DNA of 64,000 nucleotides from Kangiellaceae bacterium (GTDB lineage Bacteria > Pseudomonadota > Gammaproteobacteria > Enterobacterales > Kangiellaceae), in NCBI GenBank assembly GCA_026196875.1, contig JAPHTP010000005.1:97948-161947 (forward strand), given 5' to 3'. Of this stretch, positions 50,944 through 60,610 are shown piece after piece. How positions within the stretch are numbered: position 1 is the first letter of the stretch; each line of letters opens with the position of its first letter. The position numbers and the translations under genes were made by a program. The notes below the pieces were generated by a model. It saw nothing but the letters and a program-made list of their open reading frames with translations. It was not told where the DNA came from and did no database searches.

Positions 50944-51846
50944 ATGATAACTACCCAGCAATGGCTAGAAAAAGGAAGTTTTTTTGAATACGGCCAGTAT
51001 CAAATATTTTTTATCGACTCAGGGAATCATACACCTAAAATTCAAAAAGAAACTTTATTGTTGTTGCATGGATTCCCAACCTCTAGTTGGGATTGGCACA
51101 TGTTATGGCCTGATCTAATCAGGAAGTTTAGAGTAATAACCCTCGACTTTATAGGCTATGGGTTTTCCGATAAGCCAACCAAGCATAAATATTCGTTTTT
51201 TGAGCAGGCTGACATCGTAGAGTCTTTGTTACATTCACTTGAGATTTCTAACTACAATATTTTAGCCCATGATTACGGCGACACCGTCGCACAAGAATTG
51301 CTGGCTCGAGATAATCAAAAAACCCAAAACAGCATCCAATCAACGATATTATTAAATGGCGGTATAATTTACGAGGCAATTGAACTAGCTTTAATCCAAC
51401 GACTACTTCTTTCACCAATCGGCTCAATAGTTGCTCGTTTTATGAGTTTTGCAAAGTTTAAGCAAAATTTCGATAACATTTGTGCAATCAAAAGACCCAA
51501 TGAGGAATTAAAAAATTACTGGCAGTTAATCAATCATAAATCGGGCACAAAAGTTGTACATCGTCTTATCAATTATATTAGAGAACGAAAACAGTTTCGT
51601 GACAGATGGGTAAGTTCATTACAAAATAGTACAGGACCACTGACCTTTATCAATGGTACTCAAGATCCTATTTCAGGCAAAGCGATGGTCGATAGATTTC
51701 GGCAGTTAGTACCAAATGCAAGTGTAATAGAGCTGGAGAAAACTGGTCACTACCCTCAGGTAGAATCTCCGAGCCAAACACTATCTCACTCCGTTGAATT
51801 TTGGTACAAACATTTATTTCTCCAAGACATATCAATAACAACTTAA
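50944..51846 (+). CDS. MEST-like alpha/beta hydrolase
   Basis: From the ATG at 50944 the protein has 300 residues. It has the oxyanion motif LLHGFPTSSWDW at 40-51, LDFIGYGFSDKP at 68-79 and the nucleophile elbow AHDYGDTVAQELL, where Asp110 replaces Ser. An Asp nucleophile is shared by epoxide hydrolases and haloalkane dehalogenases. The HDYGDxVAQELL wording together with LLNGGI, RKQFRDRW and TGHYPQVE closely recalls the animal MEST/PEG1 protein and its bacterial relatives. A TTG at 50932 is a less likely start. The substrate is unknown. It is an independent unit. Confidence 0.85.
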   Translation: MITTQQWLEKGSFFEYGQYQIFFIDSGNHTPKIQKETLLLLHGFPTSSWDWHMLWPDLIRKFRVITLDFIGYGFSDKPTKHKYSFFEQADIVESLLHSLEISNYNILAHDYGDTVAQELLARDNQKTQNSIQSTILLNGGIIYEAIELALIQRLLLSPIGSIVARFMSFAKFKQNFDNICAIKRPNEELKNYWQLINHKSGTKVVHRLINYIRERKQFRDRWVSSLQNSTGPLTFINGTQDPISGKAMVDRFRQLVPNASVIELEKTGHYPQVESPSQTLSHSVEFWYKHLFLQDISITT

Positions 51847-52005
51847 AGAGCTTGTTGTCCTTGATAACAGCGTGAGGCTATCGATTTACGACCAAATTAA
51901 TACTCATGTACAACTATGGGAAGAAAATAAAGGGGAGAATATTTTTAATGAGGACAAATGGTCGAGGGTCGAGTCCAGGATGCTTTTTTGAAACCATGGA
52001 TGGAT

Positions 52006-52033
52006 AAAAAATGCCCCGCGGCTGCGAGGCATT
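52006..52033 (-). terminator. Rho-independent terminator of the third S9 peptidase
   Basis: On the minus strand AATGCC (52033-52028) and GGCATT (52015-52010) form the outer stem, extended inward by GC-rich pairing. A T-run (complement of 52011-52006) follows. Confidence 0.82.
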
Positions 52034-52046
52034 TGCTATCTTTTTC

Positions 52047-54095
52047 CTATTTCTTTTCAGTAACTAACTGACTAGCATGGTCGATTTCATATGGAGGCAT
52101 TTCACCTTTTTCGGGGCTGCCTTTCAAATAAAAAGTCATCCAACGCATTAAACGCATAGCATAATCTAACTGTGCAGCGCTCTTCTTGTTCCCATGAGGC
52201 TCATCTGGATACAAAACTAAACGCGCAGGAGTATCAGTACGAGTTTTGATGTATCGGTATAGCTCCATTGACTGACTTGGATGAACACGGGTGTCTTGCT
52301 CACCATGCATAATAAGAATTGGCGTCTTAGCTTTATCTGTATGATAAATTGGGCTTCTTTCTAACATCCATTGCCATTTATCCCAAGGATAATTTCTAGC
52401 ATGCACGTTATACATTTCCTTTGGAATATCAGTAGTTCCAAACTTAGAAAGCTGATTGGAAATACCAACAAACATAACGCTAGCAGCAAAATGCTCACTT
52501 AACGCAGTCGCCGCCCAGGCTGACGCATACCCGCCATATGATCCACCGGTGATTCCAACTTTCTTTTTATCAATTAAACCTTCATCTGAAAGATGAGTTA
52601 TCGCATCGACCAGATCATTAAACTCCGCCCCAGCGTAGTCTGCTTGCCCCATTTTTGAGAACTCTACTCCACGTCCGGTACTGCCACGGTAGTTAGGTAA
52701 AAACACTGCGAACCCATTTGCTGACGCATGTTTAATCGGATAGGAATATTTATCCAACCACTCATCGCTTACGTGACTTTCAGGTCCGCCGTGGACCATC
52801 ATAATCATCGGATAACGTTTGCCTTTCTTGTAATTTGTTGGATAAATAAATACGCCTTGTAGCTCTACCCCGTCTCTTGCCTTATGGATAATAGTCTCTT
52901 GCTTAGGCATTTTTATTTCACTTAACCAAGCGTTACTGTCTGTAAGCCTTTTTACTTTGCCTGAAGAAACATCGACTACCTCTCTGGGGATATCGGAAGT
53001 ACTTGCAATAGCATTTATGACTTTACCTGAATTGTCCGTCGATAGCTCTTTTAATACAAAGTGCCCTTCGGAAATTTTTTGAGTTACAGAAGTGTTGTCG
53101 ATATTGATAATACCAACTTCACTTTTAGTTCCAACGTGCCCAAGATAAGCGAGTTGATAATCAGAAAGCCACTCAATATCTTTGATATGCCCCATATAGT
53201 TTTTAACCGGCTCAGTTACCTTTTGAGTTCTCACATTACCGACATATAGACGGCCTGCCGCAGGATCATTTTTATTTTCTGCGCCTATCATCGCAACATT
53301 TTTACCATCTTTTGACCAACGGCCGATAGTCAACTTACCTTCTGTCTTAAAAGCTTTAAGTTGCTTACCTTTGCGTGAATAGATTCTAAACTGAGATGCA
53401 ACATAATCGTCGTCGATCAAGGCGGTGGGAGTTACTCTCATTAGCAGTTGATTATCCACTGGACTGAATGCGATAGAGCGAATGTGATCTTTTATTGACA
53501 GTTTTTTATGCTCTTTATTTGGAGCTTTTAGATCAACAAGATATGCAGAACTCTTCTTAACAGATTCTTCATAAATTTTCGCTTTAAAACCTTTTTCCTT
53601 AAGTTTCTTTTTATTTTTTGGAGCCGCAGGTTTAGCAATGTAAACCAAGCTAGATGAATCAAAGTTAATACTAAAGTCAATAATATTATTTTTTGCTGTA
53701 ACGACTTTTTCTGACTCACCTCCATCTATTGCGATTCGGTAGATAGAGGTAAATTTGTCATCATTGCGTTTTGCTTGATAGTAAATGAATTTACTCGAAG
53801 ATTCCCACTGGACGTTATAAACGGCTACCTTTCCAGTTACAAACTTGCGACTCTGGCCATTTGGTTCAACAATATGTAGTTCTTCAAAGTGCTTGCCGTC
53901 TTTTTCTTCATATGCGGTTCTTGGTACTGTCAAGGTATAGGCACTAAACTTTCCATCAGGCGATACAGCGACACTTGATACATGTCTTGTTTCTACTAAT
54001 TGCTTCAGTGACATCACGCTTTTGTCTGCAGCCACCAGGGGCGCAGCTATAGTTGATAGCCCCAGTAATAAAAGGAATAAAATATTTCTTTTCAT
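52047..54095 (-). CDS. Secreted S9C-type peptidase (third S9 gene)
   Basis: The 682-residue protein has a signal peptide (MKRNILFLLLLGLSTIAAPLVA). A propeller domain (about 30-400) contains TolB-like repeats, and the C-terminal hydrolase domain shows HGGPESHVSDEW, the nucleophile Ser519 in GGSYGGYAS, the Asp motif HGEQDTRVHP and the final His in DEPHGNK. It resembles dipeptidyl-aminopeptidase/acylaminoacyl peptidases and is clearly more distant from the two receptor-linked peptidases. It is not adjacent to a receptor. Role: extracytoplasmic hydrolysis of oligopeptides. Confidence 0.92.
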   Translation of the reverse strand: MKRNILFLLLLGLSTIAAPLVAADKSVMSLKQLVETRHVSSVAVSPDGKFSAYTLTVPRTAYEEKDGKHFEELHIVEPNGQSRKFVTGKVAVYNVQWESSSKFIYYQAKRNDDKFTSIYRIAIDGGESEKVVTAKNNIIDFSINFDSSSLVYIAKPAAPKNKKKLKEKGFKAKIYEESVKKSSAYLVDLKAPNKEHKKLSIKDHIRSIAFSPVDNQLLMRVTPTALIDDDYVASQFRIYSRKGKQLKAFKTEGKLTIGRWSKDGKNVAMIGAENKNDPAAGRLYVGNVRTQKVTEPVKNYMGHIKDIEWLSDYQLAYLGHVGTKSEVGIINIDNTSVTQKISEGHFVLKELSTDNSGKVINAIASTSDIPREVVDVSSGKVKRLTDSNAWLSEIKMPKQETIIHKARDGVELQGVFIYPTNYKKGKRYPMIMMVHGGPESHVSDEWLDKYSYPIKHASANGFAVFLPNYRGSTGRGVEFSKMGQADYAGAEFNDLVDAITHLSDEGLIDKKKVGITGGSYGGYASAWAATALSEHFAASVMFVGISNQLSKFGTTDIPKEMYNVHARNYPWDKWQWMLERSPIYHTDKAKTPILIMHGEQDTRVHPSQSMELYRYIKTRTDTPARLVLYPDEPHGNKKSAAQLDYAMRLMRWMTFYLKGSPEKGEMPPYEIDHASQLVTEKK

Positions 54096-54252
54096 CAGAT
54101 ACTCATACTAGTTTATTTGGAATATTTTTTGTTGCTTTAAATAGAAAAAAACCATAGTTGATTCTTTAACCACCTGAAGGAAGAATATACTAAGAGTTAA
54201 TTTATTTAAAATCAATTTGAACTCTATTTACCATAGTATTCGATAAATCGAG

Positions 54253-55089
54253 TTACAGCTCCGGGATTACGAGCTCCTTTTGCCAGTCGAAATTTGGATC
54301 ACCTAACACCAAGAAAAATGGATTAAGGATGTTTTCTTTTTGATTGTATGTCATTTCGCTAAAATCAAGCTGCACTAAGCGGCCACCAGCTTGCTCTACA
54401 ATAGCTTGAGCCGCAGCAGTATCCCACTCTGACGTTAAAGCTAAACGAGGATACAGATCGGCGCTTCCCTCAGCGACCAAGCACATTTTTAGTGAACTAC
54501 CGCGACTAACAAGCTCAAAACTCTTAAAATTCTGACATAGCGTCTCAACTTTATCTAATCCATGTCGCCGGCTAGCGACCACGTTAAAGTGATGGTGACC
54601 ATTTTTTTGAGGCAGTTCTCGGACGCTAATAGACTGTTTTGACTCGCCTTCCACTTGTTTGAAGGCTCCAATACCTTCCGCAGCGTAATAGATAGTTTTC
54701 AGAACCGGCGCATAAATTACACCGGCTTTTGATTTTCCATTTATAACAAGCGCAATGTTCACAGTAAATTCGTCATTTCTCGCAATAAACTCTTTGGTTC
54801 CATCCAGTGGATCAATAATAAAGCAATATGGCCAATGCCTTCTTTCATCAAAAGTAATTCCCTCACTCTCTTCAGATAAACAGGGTATATCCGGAAAATG
54901 AGACTGCAACTGAGAAGTAATCACTTTATGGGCAGCAAGATCTGCACGCGTGAGTGGAGAGTCGTCTCCTTTTATTTGAACATTGAAATCATCGCTATTA
55001 TAAACATCCATAATAGCGTCCCCTGCATCCTTAGCAGTGTGGACCAGTTGCTCTAAGATAGACTGAAAAGAGTATTTAAGTTCCGACAT
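54253..55089 (-). CDS. cysQ: 3'(2'),5'-bisphosphate nucleotidase CysQ
   Basis: The 278-residue protein removes the 3'-phosphate from PAP, the by-product of sulfate assimilation and sulfotransferases. Motifs: ADLAAHKVI, PCLSEESEG, the metal-binding DPLDGTKEFIARNDEFTVNI (about 92-111) and the closing SEWDTAAAQAIVEQAGG. It sits at the 3' end of the gsp-yrfG-nudE string. The two sulfotransferase genes in this window would both supply PAP to it; that is a functional link, not an operon link. Confidence 0.93.
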   Translation of the reverse strand: MSELKYSFQSILEQLVHTAKDAGDAIMDVYNSDDFNVQIKGDDSPLTRADLAAHKVITSQLQSHFPDIPCLSEESEGITFDERRHWPYCFIIDPLDGTKEFIARNDEFTVNIALVINGKSKAGVIYAPVLKTIYYAAEGIGAFKQVEGESKQSISVRELPQKNGHHHFNVVASRRHGLDKVETLCQNFKSFELVSRGSSLKMCLVAEGSADLYPRLALTSEWDTAAAQAIVEQAGGRLVQLDFSEMTYNQKENILNPFFLVLGDPNFDWQKELVIPEL

Positions 55090-55116
55090 TCTTGCCCTTT
55101 TTAAGTTTACGAATAT

Positions 55117-55662
55117 TTATTTTTTGAGAAACTGCCTTTCGACTAATAACAAGGCCGCAATAGATCGAGCTTCGGTAAAATCGGGTTGCTCTAACAACGA
55201 AGAGAGCTGGTCTGCTGGCCACAAGACGACTTCTAGTGGCTCAGGCTCATCGCCAGCCAATTTTTCTTCATACAACCCGGTAGCTAAGAGCAAGGTCATT
55301 CGATGCGAGAAATAACCTGGAGCTAATGTTATGGATTTAACTTCGACGATTTCTTTTGCACCATACCCGGTTTCTTCTTTTAACTCTCTGTTACCTGCTT
55401 GAACAAAGGTTTCACCTGCATCCACTAACCCTTTAGGAAATGCAAGCTGATAATCATCAGTACCCGCCGAATATTCTCGAATTAATACCAGTTCATTGTT
55501 CGAAGTAATAGCAACAACCATCACGGCACCACTTCCACTAGAAACCATTCGTTCGTATATTCGTCTGGCTCCGTTTGAAAACTCCAAATCAAGTTCTTCG
55601 ACGCGAAACAATCGAGTTTTAGCAACTTCCGTTTGCCTTAAAATGGTAGGCTTATTTTTCAT
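55117..55662 (-). CDS. nudE: ADP-compounds hydrolase NudE
   Basis: A Nudix hydrolase of the NudE type, acting on ADP-ribose, NADH and Ap3A. From the ATG at 55662 the protein has 181 residues and begins MKNKPTIL, matching the E. coli NudE N-terminus. A longer start at 55698 is possible but lies entirely inside yrfG. The complete Nudix box GLVDAGETFVQAGNRELKEE is present, together with the NudE-type TLAPGYFSHRMTLLLATGLY and GDEPEPLEVV. Its start overlaps the end of yrfG by about 11 bp, so the two are translationally coupled, as in other gammaproteobacteria where they neighbour each other. Confidence 0.92.
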   Translation of the reverse strand: MKNKPTILRQTEVAKTRLFRVEELDLEFSNGARRIYERMVSSGSGAVMVVAITSNNELVLIREYSAGTDDYQLAFPKGLVDAGETFVQAGNRELKEETGYGAKEIVEVKSITLAPGYFSHRMTLLLATGLYEEKLAGDEPEPLEVVLWPADQLSSLLEQPDFTEARSIAALLLVERQFLKK

Positions 55663-56320
55663 TGGCAATCCATTCTTCAAAACTTGCAATAGACTCAAAG
55701 GGAGAGGAATTTATAGGCCCTTTTCTGGAATCTGGTACCAAGATCCCATAAAGATGCTTTATTCCAAATCGTTTCGCCGACTCTAATACGGTTACACTAT
55801 CATCAATAAATAGTGTTCTTTGTGGATCAAATGGAAATTTTTCTCTTAACAGGTGCCAATATTCTTGTTCTTCCTTTGGATGGCCGAAATCGTGTGAACT
55901 AGTCAATTCACAAAAATATTGATTGAAGTCTGCATTTAGCATTTTGATTTCAAGCGTTTTGCGGTGTGCGTTAGTCGCTAAGTATACTGACTTTTTCTTA
56001 TCAGAAAGAAACTCTAGAAACTCTACCGCCCCAGGTCGAAAAGCCACCATATGCCCAAGATCTTTTTTAAGTGCAGGGATGTCTAAATTGAGCTTTTCAC
56101 TCCAAAAGTCAAGGCAATACCATTGCAGCTTCCCTTTTAACTCTCCGTAGCTTTCGGATAAAAACTTGCGACTTTCATCAAGTGATATTGCATTTTTTTC
56201 GGCAAATACCTGTGGCATATATTCAAGCCAGAAATAATTATCGAAAGCCAAGTCAAGTATGGTTCCATCCATATCAAGAAGAACTGTATCGATTTCGTCC
56301 CAATCAGTTACTGGATTCAA
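55652..56320 (-). CDS. yrfG: GMP/IMP nucleotidase YrfG (HAD superfamily)
   Basis: The 222-residue HAD phosphatase has the catalytic LLDMDGTILDLAFDNYFW, motif II in YLATNAHRKT, and motifs III-IV in HPKEEQEYW and LFIDDSVTVLESA. It aligns closely in wording with E. coli YrfG, a purine nucleotidase. It lies 35 bp after gspN and directly before nudE. Cytoplasmic. Confidence 0.92.
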   Translation of the reverse strand: MNPVTDWDEIDTVLLDMDGTILDLAFDNYFWLEYMPQVFAEKNAISLDESRKFLSESYGELKGKLQWYCLDFWSEKLNLDIPALKKDLGHMVAFRPGAVEFLEFLSDKKKSVYLATNAHRKTLEIKMLNADFNQYFCELTSSHDFGHPKEEQEYWHLLREKFPFDPQRTLFIDDSVTVLESAKRFGIKHLYGILVPDSRKGPINSSPFESIASFEEWIANEK

Positions 56321-56355
56321 AACTTTACCCGCCTAAAATTTTCTATGTGTGAGGT

Positions 56356-57111
56356 TTATCTAAAAATTTTCTGCGTAAATTTAATCGGCAAACGTCCATT
56401 CTTGGCGTTACCGTTTTTAAACATAGATAAAGCAGTATATAAACTCTTATCTATTTCGGTTGAAATACTTCCCGAAAATTCCACCATTCCATTTGGTAAT
56501 AAACTAACCTCCCCATCAATGCCCAGTTGATTCTTGTTATCTCTGATTTTGCCGACAATTGCTTTAGTTCTTTCGTTAGTAGATATATCTACCGCGAAGT
56601 TTCCAAGCGGCCATTCCTTTCCAGCAAAATTAACCGCGGCATTCCGCCACCTTAGAGTACCATCTGCATTTTTTGGTCGATTATTGGCTAATTCGAGATT
56701 GAGAGACGAGGTTGATATATTTCCCTTTAGCTTAGCCCCCATCAATTTAACATAGTCTTCTATCTCTGCCGCAGATAATCTTAAGTTGGCGTCATTTATT
56801 TTTAACGATTGCATATAGTCTGAACCAGCAGTTACGTTGAAATCCCCTTTTACTAATCCCTTTTTAATATTTAGGTCAACCGAAGCCTTCGCGGTCAACA
56901 AAGCAAAAAGGCCAAGTGAATACTCTACGTTTTCAAAACTCAAACCATTAGTGGAAACAGAATTTATCTCTCCCGACCATAAACTGCCACTAAAGCCACT
57001 CAAGGATACTCTTTTTTGTTCAGCAGTTAAGTTCTCCAGCAAACTTGCCGGAGCCATCGCAATCACAAAAATCAAAAAAAGTGGAACCAAAATTAAAATT
57101 TTCTTTTTCAT
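56356..57111 (-). CDS. gspN: Type II secretion protein GspN
   Basis: The 251-residue protein has one N-terminal TM helix and a periplasmic, beta-rich part typical of GspN: LLENLTAEQKRVSLSGFSGSLW and SVNGLSF-like repeats, ending FTQKIFR. GspN is an accessory inner-membrane subunit of the T2SS. It is the last gsp gene, 19 bp after gspM. Confidence 0.85.
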   Translation of the reverse strand: MKKKILILVPLFLIFVIAMAPASLLENLTAEQKRVSLSGFSGSLWSGEINSVSTNGLSFENVEYSLGLFALLTAKASVDLNIKKGLVKGDFNVTAGSDYMQSLKINDANLRLSAAEIEDYVKLMGAKLKGNISTSSLNLELANNRPKNADGTLRWRNAAVNFAGKEWPLGNFAVDISTNERTKAIVGKIRDNKNQLGIDGEVSLLPNGMVEFSGSISTEIDKSLYTALSMFKNGNAKNGRLPIKFTQKIFR

Positions 57112-57130
57112 TTTTCCGCCGTTTTAAGCC

Positions 57131-57607
57131 TTAACCTTTTCTAATTTTCACATCAATGCTGGTTAGTCCATTGCGATCCTTATTGCGAATATTTGCGGTC
57201 GCCACACTTACTTGATATTGATTGTTGAGTTCAGTTACCCAACGAACAAAATCATTGAAAGGAACATTATCAAACCAAACTTGCATTTCACCAGATGCCT
57301 TTTCTTGAACTCTGGAAACTCTTAAATTAAAACGTCTTGTCGATGTAGTAACTATATTGCTAAGCGACTGGTTCCCTCCCGTCTGAGCAGTACCCTTAGA
57401 AGCCAGAAGTTTTGGCATATTAGTCTTCCATTCGCTAATAGTTGACTGTTTAGTTTTAATTTTCATCTCAAGACTGCTTACTTTGTCATTCATCGGTTTG
57501 ATAATGCCAAAAACAAGAATCATAAAAGTAAGTAATACAGAAGCAATAAGAACGATTTTCTGCTCGTTATCTTCAAGGCCTGCATACCATTGTTTAAGCT
57601 GTTCCAT
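57131..57607 (-). CDS. gspM: Type II secretion protein GspM
   Basis: The 158-residue protein starts MEQLKQWYAGLEDNEQKIV. It has one TM helix (about 20-38), a coiled-coil-like stretch (VSSLEMKIKTKQSTISEW) and the C-terminal ferredoxin-like domain with VWFDNVPFNDFVRWVTEL, the GspM hallmark. It pairs with GspL in the inner-membrane platform. It begins 12 bp after the gspL stop. Confidence 0.9.
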   Translation of the reverse strand: MEQLKQWYAGLEDNEQKIVLIASVLLTFMILVFGIIKPMNDKVSSLEMKIKTKQSTISEWKTNMPKLLASKGTAQTGGNQSLSNIVTTSTRRFNLRVSRVQEKASGEMQVWFDNVPFNDFVRWVTELNNQYQVSVATANIRNKDRNGLTSIDVKIRKG

Positions 57608-57619
57608 ACAGTCCTCCTG

Positions 57620-58867
57620 TTATTTCTTTACAATAAAGCGTGAAGAATATCCTTCACCGCGTTCTGTAGCTGAATTCATGTCAACCTGAAAGCCCGCTTG
57701 AGTTAACGTGTCTCGATAGGCATTTAAGGTCTCGTACTCGTTTCCAATTAGATCTAACCTTAGCTCATTGCGCGAAGCATCATAGCTAATATTGGTCGGA
57801 TAGAGTTTACTTAGATCGGTGATTTTTTCTGTCACTGATTCGAGCATAACTAAAAATGCATCATCGCCTTTTCCGCCACTCAGTGCTTTAATTCGGGATC
57901 TAATTTGTCTATTCGCATTTTTTGGCATTTTACGGCGCGGAAAAATTTGCTTCCAAAGAACTTCTTTATGACTATCTAAATTTTCTGCCTGAGCGCTTAA
58001 AGTAAAAACCATTGAACCTTGATAAAGCAAATTGGCGGTAAAAACTATCGCAAAAATAACCGCAGCTTTAGTTATCAACCTTCTTAATGGGGAGTTTTCA
58101 ACCTTTGGTTCAAAATCTCCTTGTAGTAGATTGATAGACTCTTCTTTGGTTTCCGCTAAATATTGATAAGCTGAATCAATTAAGACCTCATTGGCAGCAA
58201 ACCTTCCCGCAGGTAAAGATTGTTCAAATAACTGAAAGTCCAGTGCTTCCTTCGCTACGACATTGAGAGGTATAGCAACAGGTAAATCTTCTTCATCGTC
58301 GTTGATCAAGTGCTTTTGAATCAACCAAGGAAAATCTAATTTATTACAACCCCAGCGACTGTTTTCTTGATCGACAAATAGTACTTGCTCACCAATTAAA
58401 ACAACGGTAGCGGCTTCCGCATTTAAATCAACATTGTCTAAATCAATACTGATTTTTTTTAATGAAATTTCAGCTTCCTTAAAAGCAGCATCAATTTCAT
58501 TCATATACTCAAGTTCAATAGCTCTAACCGGAGTCTGGCCAGATTTATTGCGCTCACCTACTGCGATAAATACATCATCAACTGACTCTGCTAATTGTTC
58601 TTCAAGTAAAAAAGGCACCGCTTTACGTAAGTGACGTTGTGCCTTATTAGGTAATTCGACCTGATTAAAGTGTACATCATTAAAAGGCAATACCAATTCG
58701 ACTTGCGAGTGCATGGCAATATCTGCCAGGCAAGCTAAATCAGCTTTTAATATCTCATGTTCTTCCAGCAATGGAATTGCTTTTGATGTAATCTCTTGAG
58801 GCTTATCAACATACCAGTAAAAAGTACTATCGCTTCTCTCGCCCCAAAATATCGTTAACTTAGTCAT
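57620..58867 (-). CDS. gspL: Type II secretion protein GspL
   Basis: The 415-residue protein has an N-terminal cytoplasmic actin-like domain (about 1-255) that binds GspE and includes LVLPFNDVHFNQVELP. One TM helix (AAVIFAIVFTANLLYQGSMV) is followed by a periplasmic ferredoxin-like domain. It has the normal length and sits between gspK and gspM. Confidence 0.9.
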   Translation of the reverse strand: MTKLTIFWGERSDSTFYWYVDKPQEITSKAIPLLEEHEILKADLACLADIAMHSQVELVLPFNDVHFNQVELPNKAQRHLRKAVPFLLEEQLAESVDDVFIAVGERNKSGQTPVRAIELEYMNEIDAAFKEAEISLKKISIDLDNVDLNAEAATVVLIGEQVLFVDQENSRWGCNKLDFPWLIQKHLINDDEEDLPVAIPLNVVAKEALDFQLFEQSLPAGRFAANEVLIDSAYQYLAETKEESINLLQGDFEPKVENSPLRRLITKAAVIFAIVFTANLLYQGSMVFTLSAQAENLDSHKEVLWKQIFPRRKMPKNANRQIRSRIKALSGGKGDDAFLVMLESVTEKITDLSKLYPTNISYDASRNELRLDLIGNEYETLNAYRDTLTQAGFQVDMNSATERGEGYSSRFIVKK

Positions 58868-58928
58868 AATTTTCTCTAACTATGTTTCATTGTATTCCGT
58901 ATTTTCAATCAATATGCTCAAGACTCTT

Positions 58929-59984
58929 CTAGTCCCTGCCATAATACCTTGAAATTACTTTAAAATTATTATCTTCGTCTCGTTCAAAAATCGTTTTCAA
59001 TGATACTCTGGTTTTACCAATTTCTGCTTTGGCGTTCACCATAAAAAATTTGCTTGTTACTGACAGATATTCGCCTAAGTCTTTTTCACTTGATTCGAGC
59101 TTATCAGTAAATTCTTTAACTGCCGTATAGCCTTCTTCAGGCCTTTCTGAAAGAGCCTGCTGTACAGAGGATGAGTTCACTTTGTTGTTTTTTAGCGCTG
59201 CGTAAATAATTGCATAATTTTCTGCTTCGACAGTATTAACGTTGATGGTGTTTACATTCTTGGGAAGCACACATACCAACTTTTTAATACTGTCATATAC
59301 TGGCCTACTGAACCCTTTAATAGTTCTCAATTCGGAAACATGTGCAATAGATGAATTAGGTGTACGATAGGCGACTTCCAAACCTTGGTAGAAATCATCC
59401 TCTGCCCCTTGATCAAATGGTTCGAAGTCTTCATCCATCCAATCTCTCGCCGCAGCAGCTAAATCTTGCGCCGGCACTTCCGAGCTATCCATCACTTGAC
59501 CTAACAATTGTTGGAATATTTGCTGACCAGGCAATTCGCCTTTTGCTCCATTCCGACTCGCATTTGGGACCTCGGGTGACTCCCCTCTTCTATTATCTTC
59601 ATCGTCTTTACCCCGACTATCTCCTGGGCTATTGTCAGCAGCAGCAATGGTATTAAGATTAAAGCAGCTTTGCATATCCTTGATAGTTGCTGTCATGGCT
59701 CCGCCATCAATAGGAAAAGTAATATTATCCTGCGCCCATGGCTGGTTTAGATGAACCACATCTTCTTTTTCATTTTCAAAAGCACGCTTAAGCCAAATTT
59801 TTGCCAACTCTTCCATTCCCATCAGATAGGAATATGCTTGATCTCGATTGATGAGATTGGAACTTAATTGCTTTTGAAATCGAATTGTCTTAACCGATTC
59901 GATCACCATCACGATCACAACCGCAGCAATCAGAACGACCGTAACTAGCGCAGTGCCTTTTTGTTTTGAGTGAAAGCGGTTCAT
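58929..59984 (-). CDS. gspK: Type II secretion minor pseudopilin GspK
   Basis: The 351-residue protein has a short prepilin leader ending KQKG before TALVTVVLIAAVVIVMVI. As in other GspK proteins, the residue-5 glutamate of class III signals is absent. The body contains the GspK motifs SCFNLNTIA, ARDWMDEDFEPFDQGAEDDFY and VNTINVNTVEAENY. A charged insertion of about 35 residues near position 118-150 (rich in Asp, Arg and Gly) makes it slightly longer than usual. It overlaps gspJ by 4 nt. GspK caps the pseudopilus tip with GspI and GspJ. Confidence 0.92.
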   Translation of the reverse strand: MNRFHSKQKGTALVTVVLIAAVVIVMVIESVKTIRFQKQLSSNLINRDQAYSYLMGMEELAKIWLKRAFENEKEDVVHLNQPWAQDNITFPIDGGAMTATIKDMQSCFNLNTIAAADNSPGDSRGKDDEDNRRGESPEVPNASRNGAKGELPGQQIFQQLLGQVMDSSEVPAQDLAAAARDWMDEDFEPFDQGAEDDFYQGLEVAYRTPNSSIAHVSELRTIKGFSRPVYDSIKKLVCVLPKNVNTINVNTVEAENYAIIYAALKNNKVNSSSVQQALSERPEEGYTAVKEFTDKLESSEKDLGEYLSVTSKFFMVNAKAEIGKTRVSLKTIFERDEDNNFKVISRYYGRD

Positions 59985-60610
59985 CGTGATGATTCCTCAG
60001 ACTTTTTATCTGAAATAGAATACAAACGCTCGATGACGCCATAATCAGTTAATTCTAGTTCTAATTTCGCCGCAACTGGAAGCTTAACTAAGTCGGCTTC
60101 CTCGCCAGTTTCTTCCAATGGCCAATATTCATGCCACGATTCGCCATCATAGAAAGTCACTTTCATATTCTCGACTTGGTCGAGCAAAGGTCTTTTCAAC
60201 CCTTGATCTTCGGCCATACCATCTGCGTACGCATAACTAATCCGGTAAAGCATTTTATCTTCTATGGTATAGACTAATCTCTCTAGATTCGAACGCGGCA
60301 ATTGTGCGGGATTGCGTCTACCTAATTTGGTTAAACTGATATAAGGAGCCGACGCCTGCAAATCGCTTTTCATGCTTGGTTGTCTATCACCAAACTCGTC
60401 TCGAATCAGACGAGTAGTTATTTGTGACATATCATCCGAGATCATTAAGAAAGCACGTTGTACGCTGTTCAGCCGGTTGCCATCATATCTAATTTTGTCA
60501 GAAGTTTGAGTTGCAACATTCAAAACTTGGAAAGCGCCCACGCCGATCAGTGCCATAATCGCCATAGCGACCAGGATCTCGATCAATGTGAAACCGCGCT
60601 GCCTAATCAT
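59981..60610 (-). CDS. gspJ: Type II secretion minor pseudopilin GspJ
   Basis: The 209-residue pseudopilin has leader MIRQRG cut before FTLIEILVAMAIMALIGVGA, with the conserved Glu at +5. The body has LNSVQRAFLMISDDMSQI and LGRRNPAQLPRSNLERLVY typical of GspJ. Its ATG shares one base with the gspI stop (TAATG), and it overlaps gspK by 4 nt. Confidence 0.92.
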   Translation of the reverse strand: MIRQRGFTLIEILVAMAIMALIGVGAFQVLNVATQTSDKIRYDGNRLNSVQRAFLMISDDMSQITTRLIRDEFGDRQPSMKSDLQASAPYISLTKLGRRNPAQLPRSNLERLVYTIEDKMLYRISYAYADGMAEDQGLKRPLLDQVENMKVTFYDGESWHEYWPLEETGEEADLVKLPVAAKLELELTDYGVIERLYSISDKKSEESSR

